DNA of 64,000 nt, taken from NCBI RefSeq assembly GCF_003002025.1, contig NZ_PVZB01000001.1:62001-126000 (forward strand), read 5' to 3'. This DNA is from Paraburkholderia sp. BL25I1N1 (GTDB lineage: Bacteria; Pseudomonadota; Gammaproteobacteria; Burkholderiales; Burkholderiaceae). The notes under the pieces were generated by a model. It ran no database searches. It saw nothing but the letters and a program-made list of their open reading frames with translations, and had not been told where the DNA came from. Shown piece by piece: positions 7,758 through 16,913 of the stretch (positions within the stretch are counted from its first letter, which is position 1; the number at the start of each line of letters is the position of its first letter). The translations under genes and the position numbers were made by a program.

Positions 7758-9165
7758 ACCCACCATCACAGCTATGCAGAGGCCGGATGGCGAGGTTGCT
7801 ATCCACATCGAAGACTTGTCGAAGCGCTTCGGCGTCTACCATTCGCCGCTGGAACGCCTGAAACACATCGTTTCGCCACGCAGGACAAAAGGCTTCAGCG
7901 AATTCTGGGCACTGAGCCATGTCGACCTGACTATCGCCCGCGGCGAAACGTGCGCGATCATCGGCCGCAATGGTTCAGGGAAGTCCACGCTGCTGCAGAT
8001 TCTCTGCGGCACGTCACGCGGCACCTCCGGACGTGTCGCTGTAAACGGCCGGGTGGCCGCCCTTCTGGAGCTAGGCGCCGGCTTCAACACCGATTTCACA
8101 GGGCGTGAGAATGTCTATGTCAACGGCGCCGTACTCGGACTCTCGCATGCTGAGATCGATGAGCGCTTCGCTGACATCGAAGCTTTCGCAGAAATCGGCG
8201 ATTTCATCGATCAGCCCGTCAAGACCTATTCGAGTGGCATGTACGTGCGTCTGGCGTTTGCCATTGCGATTCACGTCGATCCGCAGATTCTGATCGTCGA
8301 CGAAGCACTCGCTGTCGGCGACGCGCGTTTTCAGGCGAAGTGTCTGAACCGAATCAAGAAAATGCAAGCCGATGGCGTCACGCTCCTGTTCGTGTCCCAT
8401 GACATTGGCGCCGTTCGCACGCTATGCGAACGGGCGCTGTGGCTCGATCAAGGCAAGGTGCGGATGCTTGCCGACGCGTTTTCGGTGACGGCGCAATATA
8501 GCCAGTTTCTTTTCGAGGGCGCGGATGGTGCCGCCGACTTGACGGGCATTGAAAGCAGGCAGGAACCCTCTGTGGAGGGCAAAAGCGAGGCCTCGCAGCA
8601 TGTGCTCGAACCAACCTCATTTCGCGAACCGGTACAGCCACATACCAACGTCAGCAGCGACGAACTGATGTTAGCGAAGCGGCCAATCAATCACTGGGGC
8701 AGCCACATTGGCTCGATTATCGAGGCGGGCATTTACAACTGCCGGGGCGAGCGGGCATCTGTTTTTCTTGATCGCGAGTTGATCGAAGTGAGGGTGAAAT
8801 TCTGTCCGCCTTTGAACGCCGATTTGAGCACCATGAGCGTTGCTTTCTCGCTGAAGGATTTGCGCGGCACGGATCTGATCGTGTCGACGACGTGGGATCA
8901 GCGGCGGTTGAACTTCGACCAGGCAGGCGGCGCGGCGTGCGTAACATTCCGATTTCAGAATCGGTTGAACAAGGGCAGCTATTTACTGGCGGTTGCGCTG
9001 GAGGACCGGGCTGGCGTCACACCTCAATATTACGAGTACATCGAAGGCGCGCAATATTTTGCGTCTTTTGTCGAGGAGAACGTCTTCGGATCGTTCCTTG
9101 TCGACGTTGAGCAGACGCTTAAGCCGTCACGTAACGCCCATTCAGAAAAACGAGCATTTGTATGA
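7747..9165 (+). CDS. wzt: Polysaccharide export ABC ATPase with C-terminal cargo-binding domain
   Basis: A 472-residue ATPase. Walker A (GRNGSGKST) is at residues 73-81, the signature YSSGM at 161-165 and Walker B (ILIVDEALAVGD) at about 182-193. Beyond the roughly 250-residue nucleotide-binding domain lies an extension of about 200 residues, beta-rich around 320-450, as in Wzt proteins that recognise a modified chain end before export. KpsT-type ATPases lack this. The extension therefore implies that the polymer carries a terminal cap, which fits the methyltransferase encoded by the next gene. It overlaps that gene by 4 bases. Confidence 0.9.
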   Translation: MYSEPTITAMQRPDGEVAIHIEDLSKRFGVYHSPLERLKHIVSPRRTKGFSEFWALSHVDLTIARGETCAIIGRNGSGKSTLLQILCGTSRGTSGRVAVNGRVAALLELGAGFNTDFTGRENVYVNGAVLGLSHAEIDERFADIEAFAEIGDFIDQPVKTYSSGMYVRLAFAIAIHVDPQILIVDEALAVGDARFQAKCLNRIKKMQADGVTLLFVSHDIGAVRTLCERALWLDQGKVRMLADAFSVTAQYSQFLFEGADGAADLTGIESRQEPSVEGKSEASQHVLEPTSFREPVQPHTNVSSDELMLAKRPINHWGSHIGSIIEAGIYNCRGERASVFLDRELIEVRVKFCPPLNADLSTMSVAFSLKDLRGTDLIVSTTWDQRRLNFDQAGGAACVTFRFQNRLNKGSYLLAVALEDRAGVTPQYYEYIEGAQYFASFVEENVFGSFLVDVEQTLKPSRNAHSEKRAFV

Positions 9166-12100
9166 GACAGGACACGATCAATAGCAATGCATACTGGGAT
9201 CAACGTTTTAGCCACGATTGGGAAAGTAACGGTGGCCAGGAGCAAAGCCGTTTCTTCGCCGAAGTCGCGATCGAGGCGATGCCTCAGTGGCTTTCAAACG
9301 AGATCAAATGGAACAAGCTAACCGTTTGCGACTGGGGATGCGCGCAGGGTGATGGCACGGAAGCCTTGGCACAATCCTTATGTTGGGACGTGACCGGCAT
9401 CGATTTCTCCGGGCCGGCAATCGAGACGGCGCAACAACGCTATAGCCGCGCCAGGTTCTTGCAGGAGAACTTGCTAGACAACCCCACGCGGCCACGATTC
9501 GACGTGGTCTTCTCTTCGAACACGCTTGAACACTTCGCCAATCCTTGGAGGGTGTTCGATCAGATAGCGGAGTACGCGTCGCGGTTCGTCGTTTTGCTGC
9601 TGCCCTATCGGGAGTTCAACCGGCATGCCGAGCATGAGGTCACTTTCGACGGGCGCAATATTCCGGTCGCCCCCAATCCTGCATGGTCTTTGGTGTATCA
9701 CTCAGTAGTCGATACGCGGCTTCGCGAACCGAGCTATTGGCTCGGCGAACAAATACTGCTGGTCTTCGCCCGCACCGAATGGCTCGCGGCACGCCACTTC
9801 TCGCTGGCGGACCTGACGTTATACGAGACGCGCGAGGCGGCCCGCGCATGGGCCCTCGATTCGCGAAGAAGCCTCGAACATCCGTTTGCAATGGCCGAAG
9901 TGCATGCCGCGCGTGTCGGCGAGCAACTGCGCACCGTGCTTGCGGTCAAGGAGGCGCGGCATGCCAGAGAACTCGAAATTGCCTGTGAGGAATTGAGACG
10001 AGAACAGGCGCGCGCCGGCGACCTGGACGTTCAACTCATTGGTGAGCGAAGCCGTGCTGCGGTCGCGGAACAACGCATTGTGGTGGAGGAAGAGCGTGCG
10101 GCGCAGTTACACCTTGAGATAAACATGCTGCGGGCGCAACTGGAAACGACGCGCGCGCAGGCCGAAAAAGCGAAGTCGGCGGCTTCCCTGCAAGACTCGC
10201 TTGACGACGAGCGCGACAAGACGCGTCAGTTGTCGGAGGAAAACGCGACACTTCTCGCGAAGGCGCATCAACTGGAAGAGCGCTTACATTTTCTTCAGTA
10301 TCGCGAGCGAGCGTTAGCGACCGAAATCAGCACTTTGCTCGCAACAAAAAGCTGGCGAATGACGGCGCCACTGCGCGCACTTCGCGGTTCCCCGGACTGG
10401 ATGAAGCGGCGTTTACGCGATGTGAATTACGCCTATGTCCACGGCGGTGCGCGCAACGTGCTTTACCGGTCTGCCGGCTGTTTCGCCAAGCATCTTAAGC
10501 GATCGCGACAACAGCCCGCTGTCGTTTTGCCAGCCGCCTCATCCGCTGTCACGATGGCGACGCCCGTTACCACTGCCTCCGGCCCTGCGTCGGTAGTGGC
10601 GAGATCCTCCCCGCGCGCGCTGGCGGATGTCTTTGTATTCAGTATTATCGACTGGCACTTCCGGATTCAACGCCCTCAGCATCTTGCCCGGGAATTTGCG
10701 CGGGCCGGGCACCGCGTGTACTTCTTCTCGAATCATTTCGAGGATGCGAAGGAACCCGGTTTCTCGGTTGAGCAACTCGACGAGACGCTACCGCTCTATC
10801 AGATCAAACTCAAGGTCGACCAAGCCCCGGCTATCTATTTTTCCGTGCCCGCGCCAAAGGTTATCGAACAAATTCTGGAAGGGCTTCGGTTGTTTCGGCA
10901 ATGGAGCGGCACCACGCGGTCGTATGCCCTGGTCCAACACGGATACTGGGCGCCGGTCGCCACACGCCTGCAGGCCGAATGTGTGGCCTATGACTGCATG
11001 GATCATCATGAGGGCTTCGGCAATGTGCCGCGTGAGCTGCTCGATCTGGAAGAAACGATGATGAGACGCGCCGACTTACTCGTGGCCACGTCTTCGTGGC
11101 TTGAAGACCACGCTCGTCAATACAATCCTCATGTCGAGGTGATCCGCAACGCCGGGCAGTATCAGGATTTCTGTCATCCACCGGTTGATCGCTTTGTGGA
11201 CCGGCGCGGTCGCCGCGTGATCGGCTATTACGGCGCGATTGCCGAATGGTTTGATGCAGAGCTCGTGGCACGCGTCGCCGAGGAGTTTCCTGATGCGCTG
11301 ATTCTGCTGGTCGGGGCCGATACAGCCGGCGTCGCGGCCCGGCTTAGCGTATTCACCAATGTGGAAATGGTCGGCGAAGTGCCCTATGCACGGCTTCCGT
11401 ACTACCTGTACGCCTTTGACGTCTGCATGCTGCCGTTCAAGGTGATGCCGCTCACACTCGCGACCAACCCGGTCAAGATTTATGAGTATCTCGGTGCGGG
11501 CAGTTCGGTTGTTTCGATCGATCTGCCGGAGATGAAGCAGTTCGGCGACCTGGTGAGAATCGCAGCGACGCATGACGAGTTTCTGGAGCAAATCAGGCGC
11601 GCCGTCACCGCGTTGCCCGATGCGAAACGGATTGTGGACCAGCGCAAGGCATTTGCGGCCGGTCAGACGTGGGCCCACCGGGTCGAAAGCTTCCGCCGTG
11701 CTATCGACGCATTGCCGCGAGCCAAGGTCAGCGCGATCGTCCTGACCTATAACAATCTGCCACTAACAAAAGATTGTCTGGAAAGCCTTGAACAGCAGGA
11801 CAGCGGCGTCGATCTGGAAATTGTTGTCGTCGACAACGCGTCAACCGACGGATCGGCCGACTACCTCGTGTCGTGGGCGGCATCGCGACCGAACGCAAAG
11901 CTCATCCTGAATGCGGAGAATCGTGGTTTTGCGGGCGGTAACAACGTGGGTCTTGCCGCGGCCACCGGCGATTATCTGGTGATTCTGAACAACGACACCG
12001 TCGTCACTCGCGGCTGGGCACGGCGCATGGTCAATCATTTTAGAAATCATCCGCGGCTCGGGATCCTTGGTCCGCTGACGAACAATATCGGCAACGAGGC

Positions 12101-12512
12101 CCGAGTCGAGACGAACTACGTTGATCTGCCGTCGATGCATCCCGAGGCCGCCGTGCTCACCGAGCCTAATCTCGGTATGTTGTTCGAACTCGACACGGTC
12201 GCATTTTTCTGTGCAATGCTGCCGCGCTCGACCTTTGAGCTGTGCGGTCCGCTATGTGAGGACTACGGCCTCGGTTTCTTCGAAGACGACGACTACTGCC
12301 GGCGCGTGCAGGCGGCAGGGCTGGTTGTCGGTTGCGCGGAGGACGTCTTCATCCACCATCATCTGTCGGCGTCGTTCAATCAGTTGGGGGCGGAGCGGAA
12401 GCGGCAACTGCTGGAAGCCAATCGCGCAATCTATGAATCGAAATGGGGCCCTTGGACGCCGCACCAGTATCGGCATCACGGTGCTAAACGTGCATGGCGT
12501 ACATTCGCATAA
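9162..12512 (+). CDS. Methyltransferase / coiled-coil / double glycosyltransferase fusion
   Basis: A 1116-residue multidomain protein. Residues about 1-240 form a SAM methyltransferase (CDWGCAQGDG at 56-65, then DVTGIDFSG). Residues about 245-400 are rich in Glu, Arg, Ala, Leu and Gln with heptad character, indicating a coiled coil. Residues about 481-840 are a GT-B transferase resembling the product of the first gene of this operon (IGYYGAIAEWFDA, NPVKIYEYLGAG). Residues about 856-1116 are a GT2-type GT-A transferase (SAIVLTYNN, VVDNASTDGS, AGGNNVG, the NNDT metal motif). The N-terminal layout recalls WbdD, the chain terminator and length ruler of ABC-exported O antigens, but with glycosyltransferases instead of a kinase. 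The terminator role is inferred. Confidence 0.85.
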   Translation: MRQDTINSNAYWDQRFSHDWESNGGQEQSRFFAEVAIEAMPQWLSNEIKWNKLTVCDWGCAQGDGTEALAQSLCWDVTGIDFSGPAIETAQQRYSRARFLQENLLDNPTRPRFDVVFSSNTLEHFANPWRVFDQIAEYASRFVVLLLPYREFNRHAEHEVTFDGRNIPVAPNPAWSLVYHSVVDTRLREPSYWLGEQILLVFARTEWLAARHFSLADLTLYETREAARAWALDSRRSLEHPFAMAEVHAARVGEQLRTVLAVKEARHARELEIACEELRREQARAGDLDVQLIGERSRAAVAEQRIVVEEERAAQLHLEINMLRAQLETTRAQAEKAKSAASLQDSLDDERDKTRQLSEENATLLAKAHQLEERLHFLQYRERALATEISTLLATKSWRMTAPLRALRGSPDWMKRRLRDVNYAYVHGGARNVLYRSAGCFAKHLKRSRQQPAVVLPAASSAVTMATPVTTASGPASVVARSSPRALADVFVFSIIDWHFRIQRPQHLAREFARAGHRVYFFSNHFEDAKEPGFSVEQLDETLPLYQIKLKVDQAPAIYFSVPAPKVIEQILEGLRLFRQWSGTTRSYALVQHGYWAPVATRLQAECVAYDCMDHHEGFGNVPRELLDLEETMMRRADLLVATSSWLEDHARQYNPHVEVIRNAGQYQDFCHPPVDRFVDRRGRRVIGYYGAIAEWFDAELVARVAEEFPDALILLVGADTAGVAARLSVFTNVEMVGEVPYARLPYYLYAFDVCMLPFKVMPLTLATNPVKIYEYLGAGSSVVSIDLPEMKQFGDLVRIAATHDEFLEQIRRAVTALPDAKRIVDQRKAFAAGQTWAHRVESFRRAIDALPRAKVSAIVLTYNNLPLTKDCLESLEQQDSGVDLEIVVVDNASTDGSADYLVSWAASRPNAKLILNAENRGFAGGNNVGLAAATGDYLVILNNDTVVTRGWARRMVNHFRNHPRLGILGPLTNNIGNEARVETNYVDLPSMHPEAAVLTEPNLGMLFELDTVAFFCAMLPRSTFELCGPLCEDYGLGFFEDDDYCRRVQAAGLVVGCAEDVFIHHHLSASFNQLGAERKRQLLEANRAIYESKWGPWTPHQYRHHGAKRAWRTFA

Positions 12513-12543
12513 CAGCACCAATTGAATTTGCTCAATGGCTGAA

Positions 12544-12561
12544 GGGTATCGGCAGATACCC
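12544..12561. terminator. Hairpin between convergent polysaccharide operon and TetR gene
   Basis: gggtatc (12544-12550), loop ggca, gataccc (12555-12561) lies between two convergent genes. The 7-bp perfect stem has no adjacent T-run, so terminator activity is only probable. Confidence 0.4.
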
Positions 12562-12595
12562 TGAACTCAAAATCGGAGCGTCAGCATCACTCGCA

Positions 12596-13312
12596 CTAAA
12601 CCTCGCTCCTCTGGCCAGGCACGTCCACCGCGCCGGCCGCGGCCTCCACCGGCAGTCCCGACCGCACGGCGCGCAACACCGTGTCCTTGATAACCTCGCG
12701 CCAATGGTCGAGCGACGCCTTGTCCATCAAAGGCTCGCCGAGAAACGCGCCCAGCGTGTATTGATTGGCGTTATAAAAATAGCCGAGCGACGCGATCATC
12801 AGATAGACGTCGCGCGCTTTGACGTCGGCACGAAACACCTGTTGCGCCTGGCCTGCATCCAGTAACTTCTGCACCACCGAAATCGCGTAGCCGGAAATCT
12901 CCTTCAGCTTCAGCGATTTCTTAGCGTGCTTGCCCTGGTGCAGATTCTCGCTGGAGAGCAGCGTGACGAACTCGGGATGATCGAGGTAATACTGCCAGAC
13001 GAATTCGACCATCTGTTCGAGTCCGTGCACGGGATCGTCCAGATCGAGATCGAGCTTGCTTTCCGCCTCGTTGAATTGCGTATAGATCGTTTCGAGCACT
13101 TCGACGAACAACTGTTCCTTGCTGCCGAAGTAGTAATAGATCATGCGGTCGTGAGAGCGCGCGGCCTTCGAAATACTTTCCACGCGTCCGCTCGCATAGC
13201 CCTGCTTGGCGAAGACCTTGATGGCCGCTTTCAGAATCTTGGCGCGCGTGTCTTGCGCCTGTTTCGCACGGATGCCGGTAGCGCCCGGTTTGCGGGCGGC
13301 GGTGGGACTCAT
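12596..13312 (-). CDS. TetR-family regulator of the nicotinate block
   Basis: A 238-residue protein with an N-terminal helix-turn-helix of TetR type over about residues 20-70 (RAKILKAAIKVFAKQGYASG, IYYYFGSKEQLF). The remainder is a helical ligand-binding domain. It lies divergent from the 6-hydroxynicotinate reductase gene, the classic arrangement for a local repressor released by a pathway compound. A perfect 6+6-bp inverted repeat at 13563-13580 is a candidate operator. Regulation of the block and the identity of the ligand are inferred. Confidence 0.85.
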   Translation of the reverse strand: MSPTAARKPGATGIRAKQAQDTRAKILKAAIKVFAKQGYASGRVESISKAARSHDRMIYYYFGSKEQLFVEVLETIYTQFNEAESKLDLDLDDPVHGLEQMVEFVWQYYLDHPEFVTLLSSENLHQGKHAKKSLKLKEISGYAISVVQKLLDAGQAQQVFRADVKARDVYLMIASLGYFYNANQYTLGAFLGEPLMDKASLDHWREVIKDTVLRAVRSGLPVEAAAGAVDVPGQRSEV

Positions 13313-13697
13313 GGCGGTCTCGGATCTCTTGTTAGCGTCAGGTTGAACGGCATGCGCCGCGGCCGGCCAGGCGGGAGCACGCCTTCATCATACAGCCCGC
13401 ACGGACTGCTGCGGCCTGCGCTGCGCGATCATTCACTACAGCGTAGATTGAAGCGTGACCGAGCTATCAACAAAGCGGCTATGTCGCATTGCACCAATCA
13501 CGCGCAAGCCTGTAAACACGTTGCGCAGACTAAATTGATCGAGTAGATTTCTAACGAGTTTGGTGTAGCGGATACTACACGAACGGTGAGTGACCGCAAC
13601 ATGGAAATCGGCGGATCACGCGAAAGTACCTGCAAACAGGCACTATTCGTCAGCCGGAGCGGGACCGATTGTAATGTCGTCGTATGGGAACCCCACC
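13313..13697. promoter_or_regulatory. Divergent control region of the nicotinate block
   Basis: No gene is supported. The region holds the promoters for the TetR gene and for the large catabolic block. The clearest signal is the inverted repeat at 13563-13580; the surrounding bases (13525-13580) are richer in A/T than the flanks. Confidence 0.5.
13563..13580. promoter_or_regulatory. Perfect inverted repeat, candidate TetR operator
   Basis: GTGTAG (13563-13568), six-base spacer, CTACAC (13575-13580). The 18-bp length and symmetry fit a TetR dimer site. It lies 118 bases upstream of the chosen reductase start. Confidence 0.4.
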
Positions 13698-15299
13698 ATG
13701 ACAGAACATACGAAGGTCGATTTCGGTGCGGACAGCGTCGACGGCGAAACCGCCTCGACGCCGGGTCCGACCGTGCTCGAGAAGGCCGCGCCGCGCAGCG
13801 AGCGGATGGCGTCGAACAAGATCGAATGCAATGCCTGCCCGGTGCTGTGTCAGATTTCCGAAGGACGCACCGGCGCGTGCGATCGTTATGCGAATGCGGA
13901 CGGGCGGCTGATTCGCGTCGATCCGGTGGTGTTTTTATCGCGCGCGTCTTCATCTTCAACGTCAGAAGCGAATGCCGCGATCGAATTTGGTGCGTCTTCT
14001 GAAGTGCGCGATCCCGCCGCTGCGGAACAGGCGTTGTTCGTGACCGGCGTCGGCGCATCGTCCACTTATCCCGACTACAAGCCCGCGCCCTTTATCGTCG
14101 CCTCGAAGCTCGACGACGTCGACATGATCACGGTCGTCACCGAAGGCATTTTCAGCTATTGCAGTTTCAAGGTGAAGATCGACACCGACCGCTTCCTCGG
14201 GCCGGAGCAATCCAACGTGCGATGCCACGGCGAGATTGTCGGCCATGTGACGACGGCGGAATACGGCTCGCAGATGCTGAGCCTCGGCGGCGTGCATCAT
14301 TTGACCGGCGGCAGCAAGAAGGAAGGCCGCGTGACGTGCGACATGATGCTCGCGCTCGGCAATAAGGAAGCAGTGGAGTTGAGCATCGACGGCGGCGCGA
14401 GTCTCGTCATTCGCGCGGGCGCGGCGCCGATCGTCGACGGCGTCGAGGAACAGCGCATGCGCGTGGGCTGCGGCTCGGCCACCATCGGCATCTTCGCGAA
14501 ACAATGGTTCGGTCACGCCGACGAAGTGGTGGTCGTCGACGACCACATCACCGGCGTGCTCACCGAACATCAGGCCGGGCGTTGTCTCGGCATGACGCGC
14601 TCAGGTGTGAAGATTCGCGGACGCAAGTCGACGCCGGGCCGCTATTTTCAGGTGGCGAATCCGGGCAACGGCTGGGGTGGCACGGACATTCAGGACCCGC
14701 TCGCGATTGTCGAGGGCTTCGACCCCGCCGTCGCCAAACCCGGCATGCGCTTATTGATGGTGTCGACCACTGGCGAACATGCGCAGTGGTACGAACTGGA
14801 TCAGAATCTCGTGCCGCGCATCACGGCGATGCCGGATACGGTGCGCCGCACGGTGCAGCGGATCGGCGAGAACTGCGAGCCGTCGCTTGCCACCGTGCTG
14901 TTTCTCGGCGGCGCGGGCGGCAGTCTGCGAGCGGGCGCCACGGAGAATCCCGTGCTGCTTACGCGTGCGATCAAACAGAAGCTGGTCAACGTGACCTGCG
15001 GCGGCGCGCCGGCTTATGTGTGGCCGGGCGGCGGGATCACCGTGATGGTCGATGTCGCGCGCATGCCGGACCGTTCGTTCGGCACGGTGCCGACGCCCGC
15101 GATCGTCGCGCCGATCGAATTCACCATGACGTACGACGCGTATCGCGATCTCGGCGGCCATCTCGATGCGGTGCGTTCGTTGGAGAGCGTGCTCGCCAAC
15201 GGGCCGGAACATACGGAAGGCGCGCCGCTCGCGCGCCGCACGCTGGCGCGCAATCCCGACAACCCGTGGCCGCCCGCCATGCCGCCGATGCTCGGCTGA
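13698..15299 (+). CDS. hnr: 6-hydroxynicotinate reductase
   Basis: A 533-residue protein matching the iron-sulfur flavoprotein that reduces 6-hydroxynicotinate to 1,4,5,6-tetrahydro-6-oxonicotinate. A cysteine cluster near the N-terminus (C44-x2-C47-x3-C51-x9-C61) should hold an Fe-S centre. AGAT at residues 412-415, in a glycine-rich loop (GGAGGSLRAGATENP), resembles the ApbE flavinylation motif. In-frame starts also exist at 13590 and 13674; 13698 is chosen because the sequence before it looks like leader. The next gene encodes an ApbE-like protein, and the enamidase for the next pathway step lies downstream. The call rests on family recognition and operon context. Confidence 0.8.
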   Translation: MTEHTKVDFGADSVDGETASTPGPTVLEKAAPRSERMASNKIECNACPVLCQISEGRTGACDRYANADGRLIRVDPVVFLSRASSSSTSEANAAIEFGASSEVRDPAAAEQALFVTGVGASSTYPDYKPAPFIVASKLDDVDMITVVTEGIFSYCSFKVKIDTDRFLGPEQSNVRCHGEIVGHVTTAEYGSQMLSLGGVHHLTGGSKKEGRVTCDMMLALGNKEAVELSIDGGASLVIRAGAAPIVDGVEEQRMRVGCGSATIGIFAKQWFGHADEVVVVDDHITGVLTEHQAGRCLGMTRSGVKIRGRKSTPGRYFQVANPGNGWGGTDIQDPLAIVEGFDPAVAKPGMRLLMVSTTGEHAQWYELDQNLVPRITAMPDTVRRTVQRIGENCEPSLATVLFLGGAGGSLRAGATENPVLLTRAIKQKLVNVTCGGAPAYVWPGGGITVMVDVARMPDRSFGTVPTPAIVAPIEFTMTYDAYRDLGGHLDAVRSLESVLANGPEHTEGAPLARRTLARNPDNPWPPAMPPMLG

Positions 15300-15363
15300 C
15301 CACGCGGACAGCGCTAACGCAGCCAACGCAAAAACCAATGCAAAAACCAACGCAACGGACACG

Positions 15364-16302
15364 ATGAACCCCACCCGCACCCGACTCGATGCGACCCGCT
15401 GGCACTGGCAGCATGGGCCGATCGATCTGATCCTCAGCGCGGACGGCACGCCCCAGGCGGTGCAGGCCGCGTATGAGGCGTGCTGGGCGCGCTTTGTCTA
15501 TGTGCTGCCGGAACTGGTGGGTGAACTGAAGCGTCTCAAGCAGCCTGTTCCCCCGCCGGCCGCGCTGCACGATACGGCATTGCAAGGCCCGGTTGCCCGT
15601 CGTATGTGGTCGGCCTGCCATCCTCACCGCGCGCGCTACATCACGCCGATGGCGGCCGTCGCGGGCAGTGTTGCCGATGAGCTGATCACCGCATTCGCAC
15701 GCGAAGGCATCTCGCGCGCCTTCATCAACAATGGCGGCGACATCGCGCTGTATCTGACCGAAGGGCAGCAATACCGCGTCGGCGTGTTCGCGGACCTGGC
15801 GTCGTTTTCAGCCGCGCGGCTGTCGCGCGATCACGCGCTCGACGCCAATCTGACGCTCGCCGCCGGCATGGCCGTTCGCGGCATCGCGACGAGCGGCTGG
15901 CGTGGCCGCAGCTTCAGCCTCGGTATCGCCGACAGCGTCACGGTGCTGGCGCGCAACGCCGCCGCCGCCGACGCCGCCGCAACCGTCATCGCCAACGCGG
16001 TCAATCTGGAACATGAGGGTATTCTGCGGCGTCCGGCTTCGTCGTTGAAAGACGACAGCGACCTGGGCGATATGCTCGTCACTGTCGACGTGCCGTCCTT
16101 GCCGCAGCCGCTGATCGATCTCGCGCTGGCGCGTGGTGTCGAAGCTGCGCGGCGTCTGCTCGACCAAAGCTTGATCGAAGGCGCCGCGCTTTTCCTGCAA
16201 GGGCGGGTGCGCGTCGCCGGCATTCATGACGCAAGCGGTCTGCTCTCGCAGAGCGCGCAAACTAAAACGGAGGCTCCGTGTTCGAAATACGTCGCGTGCT
16301 GA
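15364..16302 (+). CDS. UPF0280 family protein, ApbE-like fold, possible flavin transferase
   Basis: A 312-residue protein of the UPF0280 family. The segment INNGGDIALYL (GGD at residues 124-126) and the TPMAAVAGSVAD stretch correspond to conserved parts of ApbE, which attaches FMN to a Thr or Ser of target proteins using FAD and Mg2+. The ATG at 15364 is chosen because the sequence upstream to 15300 is a low-complexity repeat of caaaaacca/caacg type. The gene lies between the reductase, whose family is reported to hold covalent flavin, and the DUF1185 pair. It ends 25 bases inside the next gene. Flavinylation of the reductase is an inference. Confidence 0.75.
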   Translation: MNPTRTRLDATRWHWQHGPIDLILSADGTPQAVQAAYEACWARFVYVLPELVGELKRLKQPVPPPAALHDTALQGPVARRMWSACHPHRARYITPMAAVAGSVADELITAFAREGISRAFINNGGDIALYLTEGQQYRVGVFADLASFSAARLSRDHALDANLTLAAGMAVRGIATSGWRGRSFSLGIADSVTVLARNAAAADAAATVIANAVNLEHEGILRRPASSLKDDSDLGDMLVTVDVPSLPQPLIDLALARGVEAARRLLDQSLIEGAALFLQGRVRVAGIHDASGLLSQSAQTKTEAPCSKYVAC

Positions 16303-16868
16303 CGCACGTCGAAGATATCTTCCACGAGTTCGGCCCCGCGCCCGCGCAGCCGCTCAGGCGCGGCGCGATTGCCGCGGTGATGACGAACCCGTTCGCCGGC
16401 CGTTACGAAGCGAAAATCGAGCACGCGATGGAAGCGCTCAAGCCGATCGGCTTCGATATGGCGCAACGGCTGCTGGCGGCGATGGCGGTGCCGCATGCGT
16501 CGATCGAGAGTTACGGCAAGGGCGCGATTGTCGGCGCACACGGCGAACTCGAGCATGGCGCGTTGTGGCATGTTCCCGGGGGCTATGCGATGCGTGAGTT
16601 GCTGGAGAAAAACGGCGTGCCCACCAACGCCATCGTGCCGTCGACGAAGAAAGTCGGCGCGCCGTCCACCGCGCTCGACGTGCCGCTCACGCATGTCAAC
16701 GCGAGCTACGTGCGCAGCCATTTCGATGCGATCGAAGTGCGCGTGCCCGGCGCGCCCGCCGCGGACGAGCTGGTGTATATCCTCGTGATGAGCACCGGGC
16801 AGCGCGTGCATGCGCGCGTCGGCGGGCTCGCGAAAGAGGCGATCGTGGGCAAGGACGGTTTGCGCTGA
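16278..16868 (+). CDS. DUF1185 (amino acid synthesis) family protein, copy 1
   Basis: A 196-residue protein. The GTG start at 16278 is supported by a cggagg ribosome binding site 4 bases upstream, and overlaps the UPF0280 gene by 25 bases. Family features include NPFAGRYEAKIE near residue 38, SYGKGAIVGAHGELEH near residue 76, and VRSHFDAIE near residue 150. It is paralogous to the next gene, sharing most of these motifs. No catalytic function is established for DUF1185; presence here suggests a step in nicotinate breakdown or in cofactor handling. Confidence 0.8.
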   Translation: MFEIRRVLTHVEDIFHEFGPAPAQPLRRGAIAAVMTNPFAGRYEAKIEHAMEALKPIGFDMAQRLLAAMAVPHASIESYGKGAIVGAHGELEHGALWHVPGGYAMRELLEKNGVPTNAIVPSTKKVGAPSTALDVPLTHVNASYVRSHFDAIEVRVPGAPAADELVYILVMSTGQRVHARVGGLAKEAIVGKDGLR

Positions 16869-16913
16869 AGCATTGAAACGAAGCAGAGCAGGCATCGAAA
16901 CTCGGAGAGCGAA

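Noticed and set aside
15300..15363. Repetitive caaaaacca/caacg stretch considered as a CRISPR-like or minisatellite repeat
   Set aside because: Only a few imperfect units of 12 bases or so occur before the UPF0280 start; too short to name as an element.
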